Assembly (NCBI GenBank): GCA_022510405.1
Contig: JAFLTP010000007.1
Span: 65,343-110,816, forward strand
DNA: 45,474 nt
Direction of reading: 5' to 3'
Source of the DNA: Muribaculaceae bacterium
Lineage (GTDB): Bacteria > Bacteroidota > Bacteroidia > Bacteroidales > Muribaculaceae
Positions 16,885 through 25,481 of the stretch are shown here, one piece after another (positions within the stretch are counted from its first letter, which is position 1; each line of letters opens with the position of its first letter). The notes under the pieces are model-generated. The model saw only the letters and a list, made by a program, of their open reading frames with translations, had not been told where the DNA came from and made no database searches. The translations under genes were made by a program, and so were the position numbers.

Positions 16885-17499
16885 TTAGAGTTTTGAAAGA
16901 TTTCTTTCTTTTATAAAGTTTAGAGCCTCATTTTTCCCAGCCCTGAAACTTTTAAGATTTAAATCTACTATTTTGTTACCTTTAGAATCAAAAAATTTAG
17001 AAATACCCTCATCGATCAAATCAAAAGGCAAACCTAAAAAAGGAGAAGCGGCACCTAAAAGAACCATATTGGAAGAACGCGGGGAACCAATTTTTTTGGC
17101 AATAAGATCCATATCGAATGCAACAAGATTATCAATTTTTTCCAGTTCCTGCATCACTTCCTTCATATCAGGATAGTTCTGTATATTTATAAAGGGATTT
17201 GTGTTTGTGACAACCCATCCTTTTTTACTTAAGAAAGGTAAATACCTAAGTGATTCCATTGGTTCGAGAGAAATTATTATATCTGCTCCACCATAAGGAA
17301 TCAAATCAGAGGCTATAGGAGAATCACTTATGCGAAGATTAGATTGAACATCGCCACCACGTTGGCTCATGCCGTGCACCTCAGCCTGTTTTAGATATAG
17401 ATTGTCTTTCAACGCCGCAATACCAATCACATTTGCTATAGAAAGGATTCCTTGACCTCCCACACCGGCCAATATTATATTAGTTGTCATAAGATTCAA
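16885..17499 (-). CDS. iorB: Indolepyruvate oxidoreductase subunit beta
   Basis: The 204-residue protein is the gamma-type domain of 2-oxoacid:acceptor oxidoreductases. The glycine-rich start IILAGVGGQGILSIANVIG and the motif EVHGMSQRGGDVQSNLRI are diagnostic of IorB. With IorA it would oxidatively decarboxylate arylpyruvates to aryl-acetyl-CoA, or run in reverse. Its start overlaps the iorA stop by 4 bp, indicating translational coupling. Length is normal for the family. Confidence 0.93.
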   Translation of the reverse strand: MNLMTTNIILAGVGGQGILSIANVIGIAALKDNLYLKQAEVHGMSQRGGDVQSNLRISDSPIASDLIPYGGADIIISLEPMESLRYLPFLSKKGWVVTNTNPFINIQNYPDMKEVMQELEKIDNLVAFDMDLIAKKIGSPRSSNMVLLGAASPFLGLPFDLIDEGISKFFDSKGNKIVDLNLKSFRAGKNEALNFIKERNLSKL

Positions 17500-19139
17500 G
17501 AATTAGAATTAGCGTTAGACTTGGCTTTTCTACGTGCAGTTTGGATACATTCTCTGCGAGAAATAATGACCGATAAACCCGGATAATCAAATTCTTCTTT
17601 AAATAACTTTTTCATTTCTTCCACATTATTAGGGTGAGAAGTTATTGTCTTAAGATGTTCATTATCCACCCCGATTCCCAGACATATTTCTTCAAGTTTA
17701 CCTGTTCCTTGAGAATCTTGACCTCCTGTCATTCCGGTGGTGAGATTATCCGTTATAATCACTGTCATGGGAGAATTTTCATTGACTGCATCTAAAAGTC
17801 CGGTCATTCCTGAATGGGTGAATGTTGAGTCACCGATCACTGCAACTGAAGGATGTTGTCCTGCATCAGCAGCACCTTTAGCCATAGTGATGGATGCACC
17901 CATATCAACCACGGTGTCGATTGCACTAAACGGAGAAAGATATCCCAGGGTATAACAACCAATGTCACCAAAAACTTTTGGAGAAGGATATTCCTCCAAG
18001 GCTTCATTCAAAGCTTGAAATACATCTCTATGGCCACATCCTTGACAAAGAGCCGGCGGTCGATTCGCCACAATTGAAGGTATCTCCTTTTTCTCAGGCT
18101 TTTCTATCCCACAATTTTCATCTTTTATCTTTATAATGGCCTCCTTAATAAGATCCGGGGTTAATTCACCGGTTCTTTCCACTTCTCCGGATAATTTCCC
18201 ATAAACCGGTTTTAAATGGTTATCCAATTCACCTCTTATCTTTTTTTCAATGAAAGGTTGACCCTCTTCAAGAATCAAAACGCTATCACAATTGTCAAAC
18301 AATTCAGAAATTTGTTTAACAGGAAGAGGATATTGAGAAATTTTCACAACAGGATAAGGAACCTGATTATTGAAAGCTTCTTTCAAATAGTTATAAGCGA
18401 TACCACTCACCACTATTCCCAATGACTTGTCTTTACCATCTTCTACAAAATTATATGGAGAAGATTCTGATATCTTTTGGAAATCAACAAAGTCTGAAAC
18501 CAACTTTTTATTTCTTCTTCGAGAAGATGCCGGCATAAGAACCCATTGTTGCTTATTCTCCGGATAATGAAGAGGATTTTCCGGTAAAGGATCTTTATCC
18601 ACATCGACAACTGCCCTTGAATGACTTAGTCGAGTGACGAATCTAATCAATACCGGGATTCCTTCTTTTTCTGAAAGTTCAAAACCGTATTTTGCCATAT
18701 CGTAGGCTTCCTGCTGATTCGAAGGTTCAAGAACCGGCACCATCGCAAAATCACCATAAAATCTCGAATCCTGCTCATTTTGGGAACTATGCATAGAAGG
18801 ATCATCGGCTGCCACCACCAACAAACCACCATTAGCACCTGTCATAGCAGAATTCACAAATGGATCAGCTGCCACATTCATCCCTACATGTTTCATAGCA
18901 ACAATGGCTCTTTTACCGCAGAAGGACATCCCTAACGCCTCTTCCATGGCGGTTTTTTCATTGGTGGACCAGGCGTTGTGGATTTTACGCTGTTTTGCAA
19001 TATTATCTGATTGAATGAATTCCAGAATCTCAGTGGAAGGAGTTCCAGGATAAGCATAAGCTCCGGAGAGACCTGCATTTATGGCTCCCAAAGCAAACGC
19101 CTCATCACCTAATAGGAGACGTTTTGTTTTGTTCTTCAT
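17496..19139 (-). CDS. iorA: Indolepyruvate oxidoreductase subunit alpha, without ferredoxin domain
   Basis: The 547-residue subunit contains the pyrimidine-binding half (LLGDEAFALGAINAGLSGAY, AYPGTPSTEI, KHVGMNVAADPF) and the TPP half. The TPP half shows LCQGCGHRDVF, GDIGCYTLGY and GDSTFTHSGMTGLLDA. Archaeal IorA ends in a domain with two [4Fe-4S] clusters; here the protein stops just after SVIISRRECIQTARR with a short basic tail and no CxxCxxC motifs. Electrons must leave through another protein or an intrinsic cluster at the CxxC sites. First gene of the iorA-iorB-aminotransferase-CoA transferase operon, behind a consensus promoter. Confidence 0.93.
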   Translation of the reverse strand: MKNKTKRLLLGDEAFALGAINAGLSGAYAYPGTPSTEILEFIQSDNIAKQRKIHNAWSTNEKTAMEEALGMSFCGKRAIVAMKHVGMNVAADPFVNSAMTGANGGLLVVAADDPSMHSSQNEQDSRFYGDFAMVPVLEPSNQQEAYDMAKYGFELSEKEGIPVLIRFVTRLSHSRAVVDVDKDPLPENPLHYPENKQQWVLMPASSRRRNKKLVSDFVDFQKISESSPYNFVEDGKDKSLGIVVSGIAYNYLKEAFNNQVPYPVVKISQYPLPVKQISELFDNCDSVLILEEGQPFIEKKIRGELDNHLKPVYGKLSGEVERTGELTPDLIKEAIIKIKDENCGIEKPEKKEIPSIVANRPPALCQGCGHRDVFQALNEALEEYPSPKVFGDIGCYTLGYLSPFSAIDTVVDMGASITMAKGAADAGQHPSVAVIGDSTFTHSGMTGLLDAVNENSPMTVIITDNLTTGMTGGQDSQGTGKLEEICLGIGVDNEHLKTITSHPNNVEEMKKLFKEEFDYPGLSVIISRRECIQTARRKAKSNANSNS

Positions 19140-19179
19140 GGTTTAATGGTTTAAAGCCATACAAGGCTAATTTCTTTTG

Positions 19180-19210
19180 CAAATATAAAATTTTAAAGGA
19201 ATTTTCCAAA
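19180..19210 (-). promoter_or_regulatory. Bacteroidota-type promoter of the iorAB operon
   Basis: Minus strand TATATTTG (19180-19187) matches TAnnTTTG. TTTG (19207-19210) is 19 bp upstream. The start near 19173 gives a leader of about 34 nt before the ATG at 19139. Confidence 0.7.
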
Positions 19211-19273
19211 AATGTTTAACAACATTTATAGGATTTGCCAATTATCCATATGTATAATATGATAATTTTTGAT

Positions 19274-19281
19274 TAAATTTG
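19274..19281 (+). promoter_or_regulatory. Possible -7 element for the S1/P1 nuclease gene
   Basis: TAAATTTG matches TAnnTTTG 20 bp before the ATG. No good TTTG is present at the expected distance, so this is only a candidate. Confidence 0.4.
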
Positions 19282-19300
19282 AACATCAAATTTCGATAAC

Positions 19301-20116
19301 ATGAAACTAACAAAGACGCTTTTGACATTTGGATTGGCACTTGGAAGTTTATCAGCTTTCGGCTGGGGACAAAAAGGTCATGACGTGACAGCATATATTG
19401 CAGAAAATAATCTTACTCCTACAACATTAGCCAAAATTACTGAATTACTCGATGGCAAATCAATAGTGTATTGGGCAAATTGGCTTGACAATGCCTCCCA
19501 CACTCCCGAATATGCCTATTCCAAGACCTGGCATTATAAAAACATAGATTCGGGAATGGAATACGAAGAAGCTCCCTTACATCCTGACGGCGATATTATA
19601 AGGGCTATATATGCTCAGATAGGAATACTCCAAAATGATGAATCTACCAAAGAGGAACAACAACTTGCCATGAAAATATTGGTGCATTTAATGGGTGATG
19701 TTCATCAGCCTATGCATATGGGACATGCAAGTGATTTAGGTGGCAACAGATGGACAGTCAATTATTTCGGCCGCGACTCCAACCTTCATTCTGTTTGGGA
19801 TTCCTCAGTACCTGAATCAGCACATAAATGGACTTATACTGAATGGAACAACCAAATAAACCGTGCCACTCCTGAAGAAAAGGCTGAAATCCTCGCCAAT
19901 GGTACCCCGGAATTATGGGGGGAAGAAACTTTTGATATTTGTAAATCAGTATATGCACTTACCCCTGAAGGCACCAAAATCAGTTATGATTATGTGAGCC
20001 AATGGACACCGGTGGTTGAAAATCAATTTTTAAAAGGAGGATTAAGATTGGCTGACTTACTTAACTCAATATATGATCCGGATTACAATGGACAAAACAA
20101 AGTAGTAAATAAATAA
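19301..20116 (+). CDS. Secreted S1/P1-family zinc nuclease
   Basis: The 271-residue protein has a signal peptide (residues 1-21) ending directly before Trp22. The mature N-terminus WGQKGH is the S1/P1 signature, in which Trp1 and a nearby His bind zinc. Further zinc ligands are visible: the Asp of YWANWLDNA, the His of TWHYKN, the two His and Asp of HLMGDVHQPMH, and His and Asp of NLHSVWD. All three zinc sites appear complete. The family degrades single-stranded DNA and RNA to 5'-mononucleotides outside the cytoplasm; a nutrient-scavenging role is likely. It is the first of a plus-strand group, 16 bp before the HsdR_N-like gene. Confidence 0.92.
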   Translation: MKLTKTLLTFGLALGSLSAFGWGQKGHDVTAYIAENNLTPTTLAKITELLDGKSIVYWANWLDNASHTPEYAYSKTWHYKNIDSGMEYEEAPLHPDGDIIRAIYAQIGILQNDESTKEEQQLAMKILVHLMGDVHQPMHMGHASDLGGNRWTVNYFGRDSNLHSVWDSSVPESAHKWTYTEWNNQINRATPEEKAEILANGTPELWGEETFDICKSVYALTPEGTKISYDYVSQWTPVVENQFLKGGLRLADLLNSIYDPDYNGQNKVVNK

Positions 20117-20132
20117 GTAAGGATGAGAAACC

Positions 20133-20621
20133 TTGAAAGGCAGTAAATTTCCAGAAATAGATTTCACAAAACTTTCCCTTCCTCCTGTCGAATTAAAAAT
20201 CGTCAGGAGGAATGGTGTATTTAAGGTCTATGACCTTCTTAGGAAAAATTATTTTGTGTTGACTGAAGAAGAATTTATCCGTCAATTATTCGTAAACTGG
20301 ATGGTTAACGAATTGGGATATCCTCCTTCCATTATGGCAAACGAAATAGGAATCAAACTCAACGACACATATAAAAGATGTGATACAGTGATTTTTACCC
20401 CTGATGGATCACCCTTGATCATTGTGGAATACAAGGCCCCAAGTGTCTCGATCAACCAGGAAGTATTCAATCAAATCATAAGGTATAACATGAGTCTGAA
20501 GGCTCATTATTTGATTGTCTCAAATGGATATGAGAATTTTTGTTGCAAAGTGAACTATGGAAATCATTCAATAGAATTTCTGGAAAGAATTCCTAAATAT
20601 GAAGAAATAAAGGAAAATTGA
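20133..20621 (+). CDS. Stand-alone HsdR N-terminal (PD-(D/E)xK) domain protein
   Basis: The 162-residue protein matches the type I restriction enzyme R N-terminal domain family. The nuclease core is visible: Glu71 (MANEIGI), Asp84 (KRCDTVIF), then Glu99 and Lys101 in LIIVEYKAPS, an intact PD-(D/E)xK site. There is no helicase or specificity domain and no hsdM or hsdS nearby, so this is not a normal restriction system. It must start at TTG (20133), because an in-frame TGA lies 9 bp upstream and the next Met is residue 57, inside the conserved part. The stop overlaps the beginning of the pcrA region, and the pcrA ATG is only 2 bp after it. A repair role with the helicase is suggested by coupling only. 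Confidence 0.85.
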   Translation: MKGSKFPEIDFTKLSLPPVELKIVRRNGVFKVYDLLRKNYFVLTEEEFIRQLFVNWMVNELGYPPSIMANEIGIKLNDTYKRCDTVIFTPDGSPLIIVEYKAPSVSINQEVFNQIIRYNMSLKAHYLIVSNGYENFCCKVNYGNHSIEFLERIPKYEEIKEN

Positions 20622-20623
20622 AG

Positions 20624-22951
20624 ATGAGTGAAACAGTTAATTATAATTACTTAGACGAACTTAATCCACAACAAAGGGCAGCAGTAGAATATTTGGATGG
20701 ACCATCTCTTGTGATAGCGGGAGCCGGATCAGGAAAAACACGGGTATTAACCTATAAAATTGTTCATCTATTAAGACATAACTATGAGCCATATAGAATT
20801 CTTGCCCTCACCTTTACCAACAAGGCTGCCAGAGAAATGAAGGAAAGAATAAAATCTGTGGTGGGAGATAAAATTTCCTCAAAGTTGATGATGGGGACTT
20901 TCCATTCAATATTCCTTAGCATTTTAAGACGCCATTCTGAGAAATTAGGTTATAAGAACGGTTTCACAATATATGACACCGGTGATTCCAAATCCCTAAT
21001 GAAAATGATAATAAAGGATTTAGGATTGGATGAAAAGGTATATAAACCATCCACTATATTGGCAATTATTTCAAATGCCAAAAACCGTTTGATGTCCCCT
21101 GAACAGTATCTTCAAGATTCTGACTTGATGAATATGGACAAAAGATCCAAGAGACCTTTAACCGGAAGAATTTATCAATCCTATTGTGAACGCTGTAAAG
21201 TGGCAAATGCCATGGATTTTGATGATATCTTGGTTAATATGAATCTCCTTTTAAGGGATAATCCCGATATTTTGAGACATTATCAAGAATTTTTCCGATA
21301 TATCCTTGTTGACGAGTATCAAGACACTAATTTTGCCCAACACTTAATTGTGTCACAATTAGCGGGAGAAAAGAAAAGAATATGTGTGGTAGGAGATGAT
21401 GCACAAAGCATATACTCTTTCCGAGGAGCCGAAATTAAAAATATATTAAGTTTGGAGCGAAAATTTCCGGGACTAAAAATTTTTAAACTTGAAAGAAACT
21501 ATAGGTCAACACAGAATATAATCGATGCTGCAGGCAGTCTTATAGACAAGAATACCCATCAAATGAAAAAAAATGTCTATAGCGAAAACGCCATAGGTGA
21601 AAAAATTGAGGTTGTGTCAGCCTTCAGTGATCTTGAAGAAGCATTTTTGGTGGCAAATCTGATCAATCAAAGTAAATTAAGCCATCATGACAGTTATGAG
21701 GAGTATGCAATCTTATACCGCACAAATGCCCAGTCAAGAGCATTGGAAGAATCATTAAGAAAAAGAAATATCCCATACCGGATATTTGGTTCTTTATCTT
21801 TTTATCAAAGGAAAGAAGTTAAAGACGCAATAGCATATTTTAGACTGGCAGTGAATCCAAGTGATGACGAATCCTTACGTAGAATTATTAATTTTCCGGC
21901 TCGAGGAATAGGTGAAACGACTATGAAAAAACTCACTGATGCCGCAATTTCTCAATCCAAAAGTTTATGGGAATTAATTTCTGAAGGGAATTTGAAATCA
22001 ATCGGATTGAATTCGGGTACTATATCAAAAATAAATGGTTTCAAATCTCTTATAGATGAATTCATCAAAGACAACGCTGAGGGAACCAACGCTTATGAGT
22101 TGGGACAATTAATCTACAACAGGACGGGGTTATTAGCTCAGTTTGCTTATGACACCACTCCTGAAAGTATAAGCAGACATGAAAATCTCACAGAAATTTT
22201 ATCGGGATTAAAAGATTTTGTAGACATTCAGCAACAAACGGGAGAAGGGAAAACAGATATGCAGACATTTCTCTCAGATGTGATGTTGGCAACTGATCAA
22301 GATATGAAAGAAGAGGATGACCAACCGAAGGTGACCATGATGACAGTGCACGCAGCCAAAGGGTTGGAATTCAAACACATTTATATTGTTGGAGTGGAAG
22401 AAGATTTGTTTCCGGCGGCCATGAGCAAGACAAGTATGGATGCAGTGGAGGAAGAAAGACGACTTCTGTATGTGGCCATAACGAGAGCAAAGGAATCTTG
22501 CACTATCACCTATGCAGGAAGTCGTTTTCGCAATGGTCAAACCGTGTTATCAAGTCCGTCAAGATTTATAGCCGACATAAATCCAAAATATTTAAACACT
22601 AAGAATTCTTCCAATATCGGAAACAATGAATTCAGCAATGTCAATCCCTATAATAACTATCATAACAATACATATACCGGTAGTTATTCAAATTTAAAAG
22701 GAATTAAGAAAACACAAGTTAATTTGCCCGGAAATTTAAAAAGGATTAAAGATATGGGCTTGTCAAATGTAGTTCCTCAGCATACTGCGGAGGAATTAAA
22801 GCCCGGGGACAGGATAAGCCATTCAAAATTTGGAATAGGTGTGATAGATTCAATAAGTGCTATTTCAGGTGAACCAACTATTACAGTGACATTTAAGGAA
22901 ATGGGAGTCAAGAAACTATTGTTAAGGTTTGCAAAATTCGATATCCTTTAA
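20624..22951 (+). CDS. pcrA: ATP-dependent DNA helicase, PcrA/UvrD family
   Basis: Superfamily 1A 3'-5' helicase of about 775 residues. In order: Q-motif LNPQQRAAV, motif I AGAGSGKTRVL, Ia TFTNKAAREMKER, II DEYQDTN, III VGDDAQSIYSFRGA, IV YRTNAQSRALEE, V TVHAAKGLEF, VI VAITRAKE. The C-terminus (from GDRISHSKFGIGVID) matches the Tudor-like PcrA tail that binds RNA polymerase in related proteins. The start is the ATG at 20624; an upstream TTG at 20618 overlaps the preceding stop. Roles expected are nucleotide excision repair, mismatch repair and removal of stalled complexes. Confidence 0.96.
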   Translation: MSETVNYNYLDELNPQQRAAVEYLDGPSLVIAGAGSGKTRVLTYKIVHLLRHNYEPYRILALTFTNKAAREMKERIKSVVGDKISSKLMMGTFHSIFLSILRRHSEKLGYKNGFTIYDTGDSKSLMKMIIKDLGLDEKVYKPSTILAIISNAKNRLMSPEQYLQDSDLMNMDKRSKRPLTGRIYQSYCERCKVANAMDFDDILVNMNLLLRDNPDILRHYQEFFRYILVDEYQDTNFAQHLIVSQLAGEKKRICVVGDDAQSIYSFRGAEIKNILSLERKFPGLKIFKLERNYRSTQNIIDAAGSLIDKNTHQMKKNVYSENAIGEKIEVVSAFSDLEEAFLVANLINQSKLSHHDSYEEYAILYRTNAQSRALEESLRKRNIPYRIFGSLSFYQRKEVKDAIAYFRLAVNPSDDESLRRIINFPARGIGETTMKKLTDAAISQSKSLWELISEGNLKSIGLNSGTISKINGFKSLIDEFIKDNAEGTNAYELGQLIYNRTGLLAQFAYDTTPESISRHENLTEILSGLKDFVDIQQQTGEGKTDMQTFLSDVMLATDQDMKEEDDQPKVTMMTVHAAKGLEFKHIYIVGVEEDLFPAAMSKTSMDAVEEERRLLYVAITRAKESCTITYAGSRFRNGQTVLSSPSRFIADINPKYLNTKNSSNIGNNEFSNVNPYNNYHNNTYTGSYSNLKGIKKTQVNLPGNLKRIKDMGLSNVVPQHTAEELKPGDRISHSKFGIGVIDSISAISGEPTITVTFKEMGVKKLLLRFAKFDIL

Positions 22952-23021
22952 TAAATGAGTGGAGATTTGTCACTAATAGTTACAATTTGTGAGTTCAATT
23001 TAAAAATAGAAGTTATAGATT

Positions 23022-24173
23022 ATGGGAAAAGATAAAATTAAAACTCCATATTATATAGTCTACGAAGATAAGTTAAGAAAGAATTTGCAGCTCATTAAGG
23101 ATGTGGAAACAAAAGCCAATGTTAAAATCATTATGGCTTTTAAAGCAAATGCTTTATGGAAAACTTTTCCTATAATAAGTGAATATGTCACCAGTTCTAC
23201 TGCAAGTTCCCTCAATGAGATGAAATTGTCTTTGGAGTATTTAGGGAATGAAGTACATACATATTGCCCGGTTTACACCGAAGAAACATTTCCGAAATTT
23301 TTAGAAGGTTCCACTCATATCACTTTCAATAGTCTTTCACAATTTGAAAAATTCAAGGAAAGTGTAAATAAACATAATGCGGAGGAAGGAAAACATAAAG
23401 TAAGCTGTGGATTAAGAGTAAATCCACAATGCAGCGTTATTGATACTGATATTTATAATCCATGCCTCCCGGGTTCAAGGTTTGGAGTATTGGCCCAAGA
23501 TTTACCCGAAAACCTTCCGGAGGGATTGGAAGGGTTCCATTTTCATGCATTATGCGAATCAGACAGTCATGATTTGGAAAAAGTTTTGGTTGCGCTAAAA
23601 GAACAATTTGGGAAATGGCTGCAAAAATTAAAATGGTTAAATATGGGTGGAGGACATCTTATGACAAGGAAAGGTTACGACATTAACCATTTAATAAATG
23701 TTTTGAACGATTTTCATAAAGAGTATCCAAATCTCGAGTTAATAATGGAACCGGGGAGTGCTTTTACATGGCAGACAGGAGATTTGGTTACACAAGTTTT
23801 GGATGTTGTAGAAAATTCAGGAATCAAAACAGCAATAATTGATGCTTCTTTTGCTTGTCATATGCCTGATTGTCTAGAAATGCCGTATAAACCGATTGTG
23901 GAAGAAGCAATTGGAGATGATGAAAGCGGATTTCGATACAGATTAGGAGGGAATTCCTGCTTAAGTGGTGATTTTGTAGACGGTTGGAATTTCACGAAGG
24001 AAATAAAACCGGGAGATATATTAACCTTAAAAGATATGAATCACTATACTACCGTTAAAACCAATATGTTCAATGGTATTCAACATCCTTCAATATGGTT
24101 GCAACCTATATCAGGAGAAGCGGTTAAACTTCGTGAATTCACTTATGAAGATTATAAAAACAGGATGGATTAA
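23022..24173 (+). CDS. nspC: Carboxynorspermidine decarboxylase
   Basis: The 383-residue protein is a fold-III (alanine-racemase-like) PLP decarboxylase. The PLP lysine is Lys41 in IMAFKANALW. Other marks are GLRVNPQ, GFHFHALCESD, LNMGGGHL, MEPGSAF and the catalytic-Cys region HMPDCLEMPYKP. The enzyme decarboxylates carboxyspermidine or carboxynorspermidine in the alternative polyamine pathway common in gut Bacteroidota. The partner dehydrogenase gene is not in this window. It lies 70 bp downstream of pcrA; cotranscription is possible. It faces the OmpA-like gene convergently. Confidence 0.93.
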   Translation: MGKDKIKTPYYIVYEDKLRKNLQLIKDVETKANVKIIMAFKANALWKTFPIISEYVTSSTASSLNEMKLSLEYLGNEVHTYCPVYTEETFPKFLEGSTHITFNSLSQFEKFKESVNKHNAEEGKHKVSCGLRVNPQCSVIDTDIYNPCLPGSRFGVLAQDLPENLPEGLEGFHFHALCESDSHDLEKVLVALKEQFGKWLQKLKWLNMGGGHLMTRKGYDINHLINVLNDFHKEYPNLELIMEPGSAFTWQTGDLVTQVLDVVENSGIKTAIIDASFACHMPDCLEMPYKPIVEEAIGDDESGFRYRLGGNSCLSGDFVDGWNFTKEIKPGDILTLKDMNHYTTVKTNMFNGIQHPSIWLQPISGEAVKLREFTYEDYKNRMD

Positions 24174-24210
24174 TTGATTATATTCTTATAATAAACAGAA
24201 GATAAAAAAA

Positions 24211-24897
24211 TTAAAAAGCGATTCGACCTTTTTGGGCTTGTTCAACCATCTTCTGGCCGGGAACAAGATAAATTTCAAGCCTGCGGTTTTGTCTTCTGTT
24301 GTCCATCGAATCATTAGGTTTCAGGGGCATTTCATCTCCCAAGGCATAAGAGAATAAATATCTTGTATTGACCCCGGAATCTTCAAACCAATCAAAAACG
24401 GAATTAACTCTTTCCACCGTCAATCTGTCTCTGTATTCGTCTGAACCGGTATTATCAGTGTGCATCACCAACATCACCCTAAACATATCGGGCTCTTTTA
24501 AATATCGCTTTATTGGTGAAAGATAATCCTGAGCACCAGGTTTCAACTCCGTGTCATTGGGTTCAAAAAGAAGATGTGCCGGTATAGTGATCAACAAAAC
24601 CTCCTTATTTCTGAAAGCCTCGACCTTACATTCTCCCGAAGGATTATATTTCCCATTTAAAAGTCTGTTCTTACCTTCCTTTGCCTGGAACTTTTGAATA
24701 AGCGAAGCTCCGGAACCCGGATCGACTGAATTTAACATTTCTATAAAATCCAATTCATCGAGTTCCTCTATCCTCTCGTGGCTGTCTTTTTCATTTGTTT
24801 TCCCAAATATTTGTATAGGGTAACAAATAAAACATGCACAGACAACAGAGAGAAGCGTTAATTTTTGAATGAATTGTTTTATTAAAAATTGTTTCAT
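24211..24897 (-). CDS. Exported OmpA-family protein
   Basis: The 228-residue protein has a basic and hydrophobic signal sequence (about residues 1-32). The C-terminal OmpA-like peptidoglycan-binding domain occupies about residues 105-215, with LLFEPNDTELKPGA, VMHTDNTGSDEYRDRLTVER and DNRRQNRRLEIYLVP. The key Asp and Arg that hold diaminopimelate are present. There is no beta-barrel; the segment between signal and domain is short and helical, so it is probably a periplasmic wall-binding protein. It is the last gene of the minus operon, 44 bp after rimM. Confidence 0.85.
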   Translation of the reverse strand: MKQFLIKQFIQKLTLLSVVCACFICYPIQIFGKTNEKDSHERIEELDELDFIEMLNSVDPGSGASLIQKFQAKEGKNRLLNGKYNPSGECKVEAFRNKEVLLITIPAHLLFEPNDTELKPGAQDYLSPIKRYLKEPDMFRVMLVMHTDNTGSDEYRDRLTVERVNSVFDWFEDSGVNTRYLFSYALGDEMPLKPNDSMDNRRQNRRLEIYLVPGQKMVEQAQKGRIAF

Positions 24898-24941
24898 GAT
24901 AATTCCCGATTACATATTGGACCTGAAAAATAGAATTTGGT

Positions 24942-25481
24942 TTATTCCTTTCTATTAAGTTCAATCAAACCCAAAGGAAGATTCATTTTTATTAATTTAT
25001 TTTCATCATCAATTTCAACAATAAAATCCTCATTTGCTGGGATAAAAATTTCGTCTCCATTATTTTGTTTTACAATGAACAAGAGATTGACAGTGGAATC
25101 GTCTACCCTATCAATTTCTCCCAATTCCCCATTTGTAGAAACATCCAACACCTTATATCCTGCCAATTCATTTGAATCTATTAATTCATCTTCCAACCAT
25201 TCTTCTGCATCTTTTTTAAGAATAGAAATTTCTTTATTGACAAACAAAGCAGCTTCCTCCTCATTTTCTATTCCTGAAATTTTTACCAGAAAACTTGTAG
25301 ATCCTTTGGGTCTTATGGATTCTACATAATATGGCACAAGAATTCCATCATACTCTATAATCAAAGGATTGCCTTCCAAAAAATATTCCGGATCAATATC
25401 GGATATCATATTTAGCTCACCCTTTAAAGCATGAGTTTTTTGAAATTTGCCTATATTGATTATATCTTCTTTTTTAATCAT
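24942..25481 (-). CDS. rimM: Ribosome maturation factor RimM
   Basis: The 179-residue protein has the RimM N-terminal beta-barrel (INIGKFQKTHALKGELNM) and a PRC-barrel second half (LAGYKVLDVSTNGELGEI, FIPANEDFIVEIDDENKLI, NLPLGLIEL). It acts in late 30S assembly, on the 16S 3' domain near S19. Its start overlaps the murA stop by 8 bp, indicating coupling. Confidence 0.95.
   Translation of the reverse strand: MIKKEDIINIGKFQKTHALKGELNMISDIDPEYFLEGNPLIIEYDGILVPYYVESIRPKGSTSFLVKISGIENEEEAALFVNKEISILKKDAEEWLEDELIDSNELAGYKVLDVSTNGELGEIDRVDDSTVNLLFIVKQNNGDEIFIPANEDFIVEIDDENKLIKMNLPLGLIELNRKE

Noticed and set aside
20133..22951. Remnant of a type I restriction-modification system.
   Set aside because: The HsdR_N domain is complete as a small protein of the known stand-alone type, and no hsdM, hsdS or degraded pieces lie nearby.
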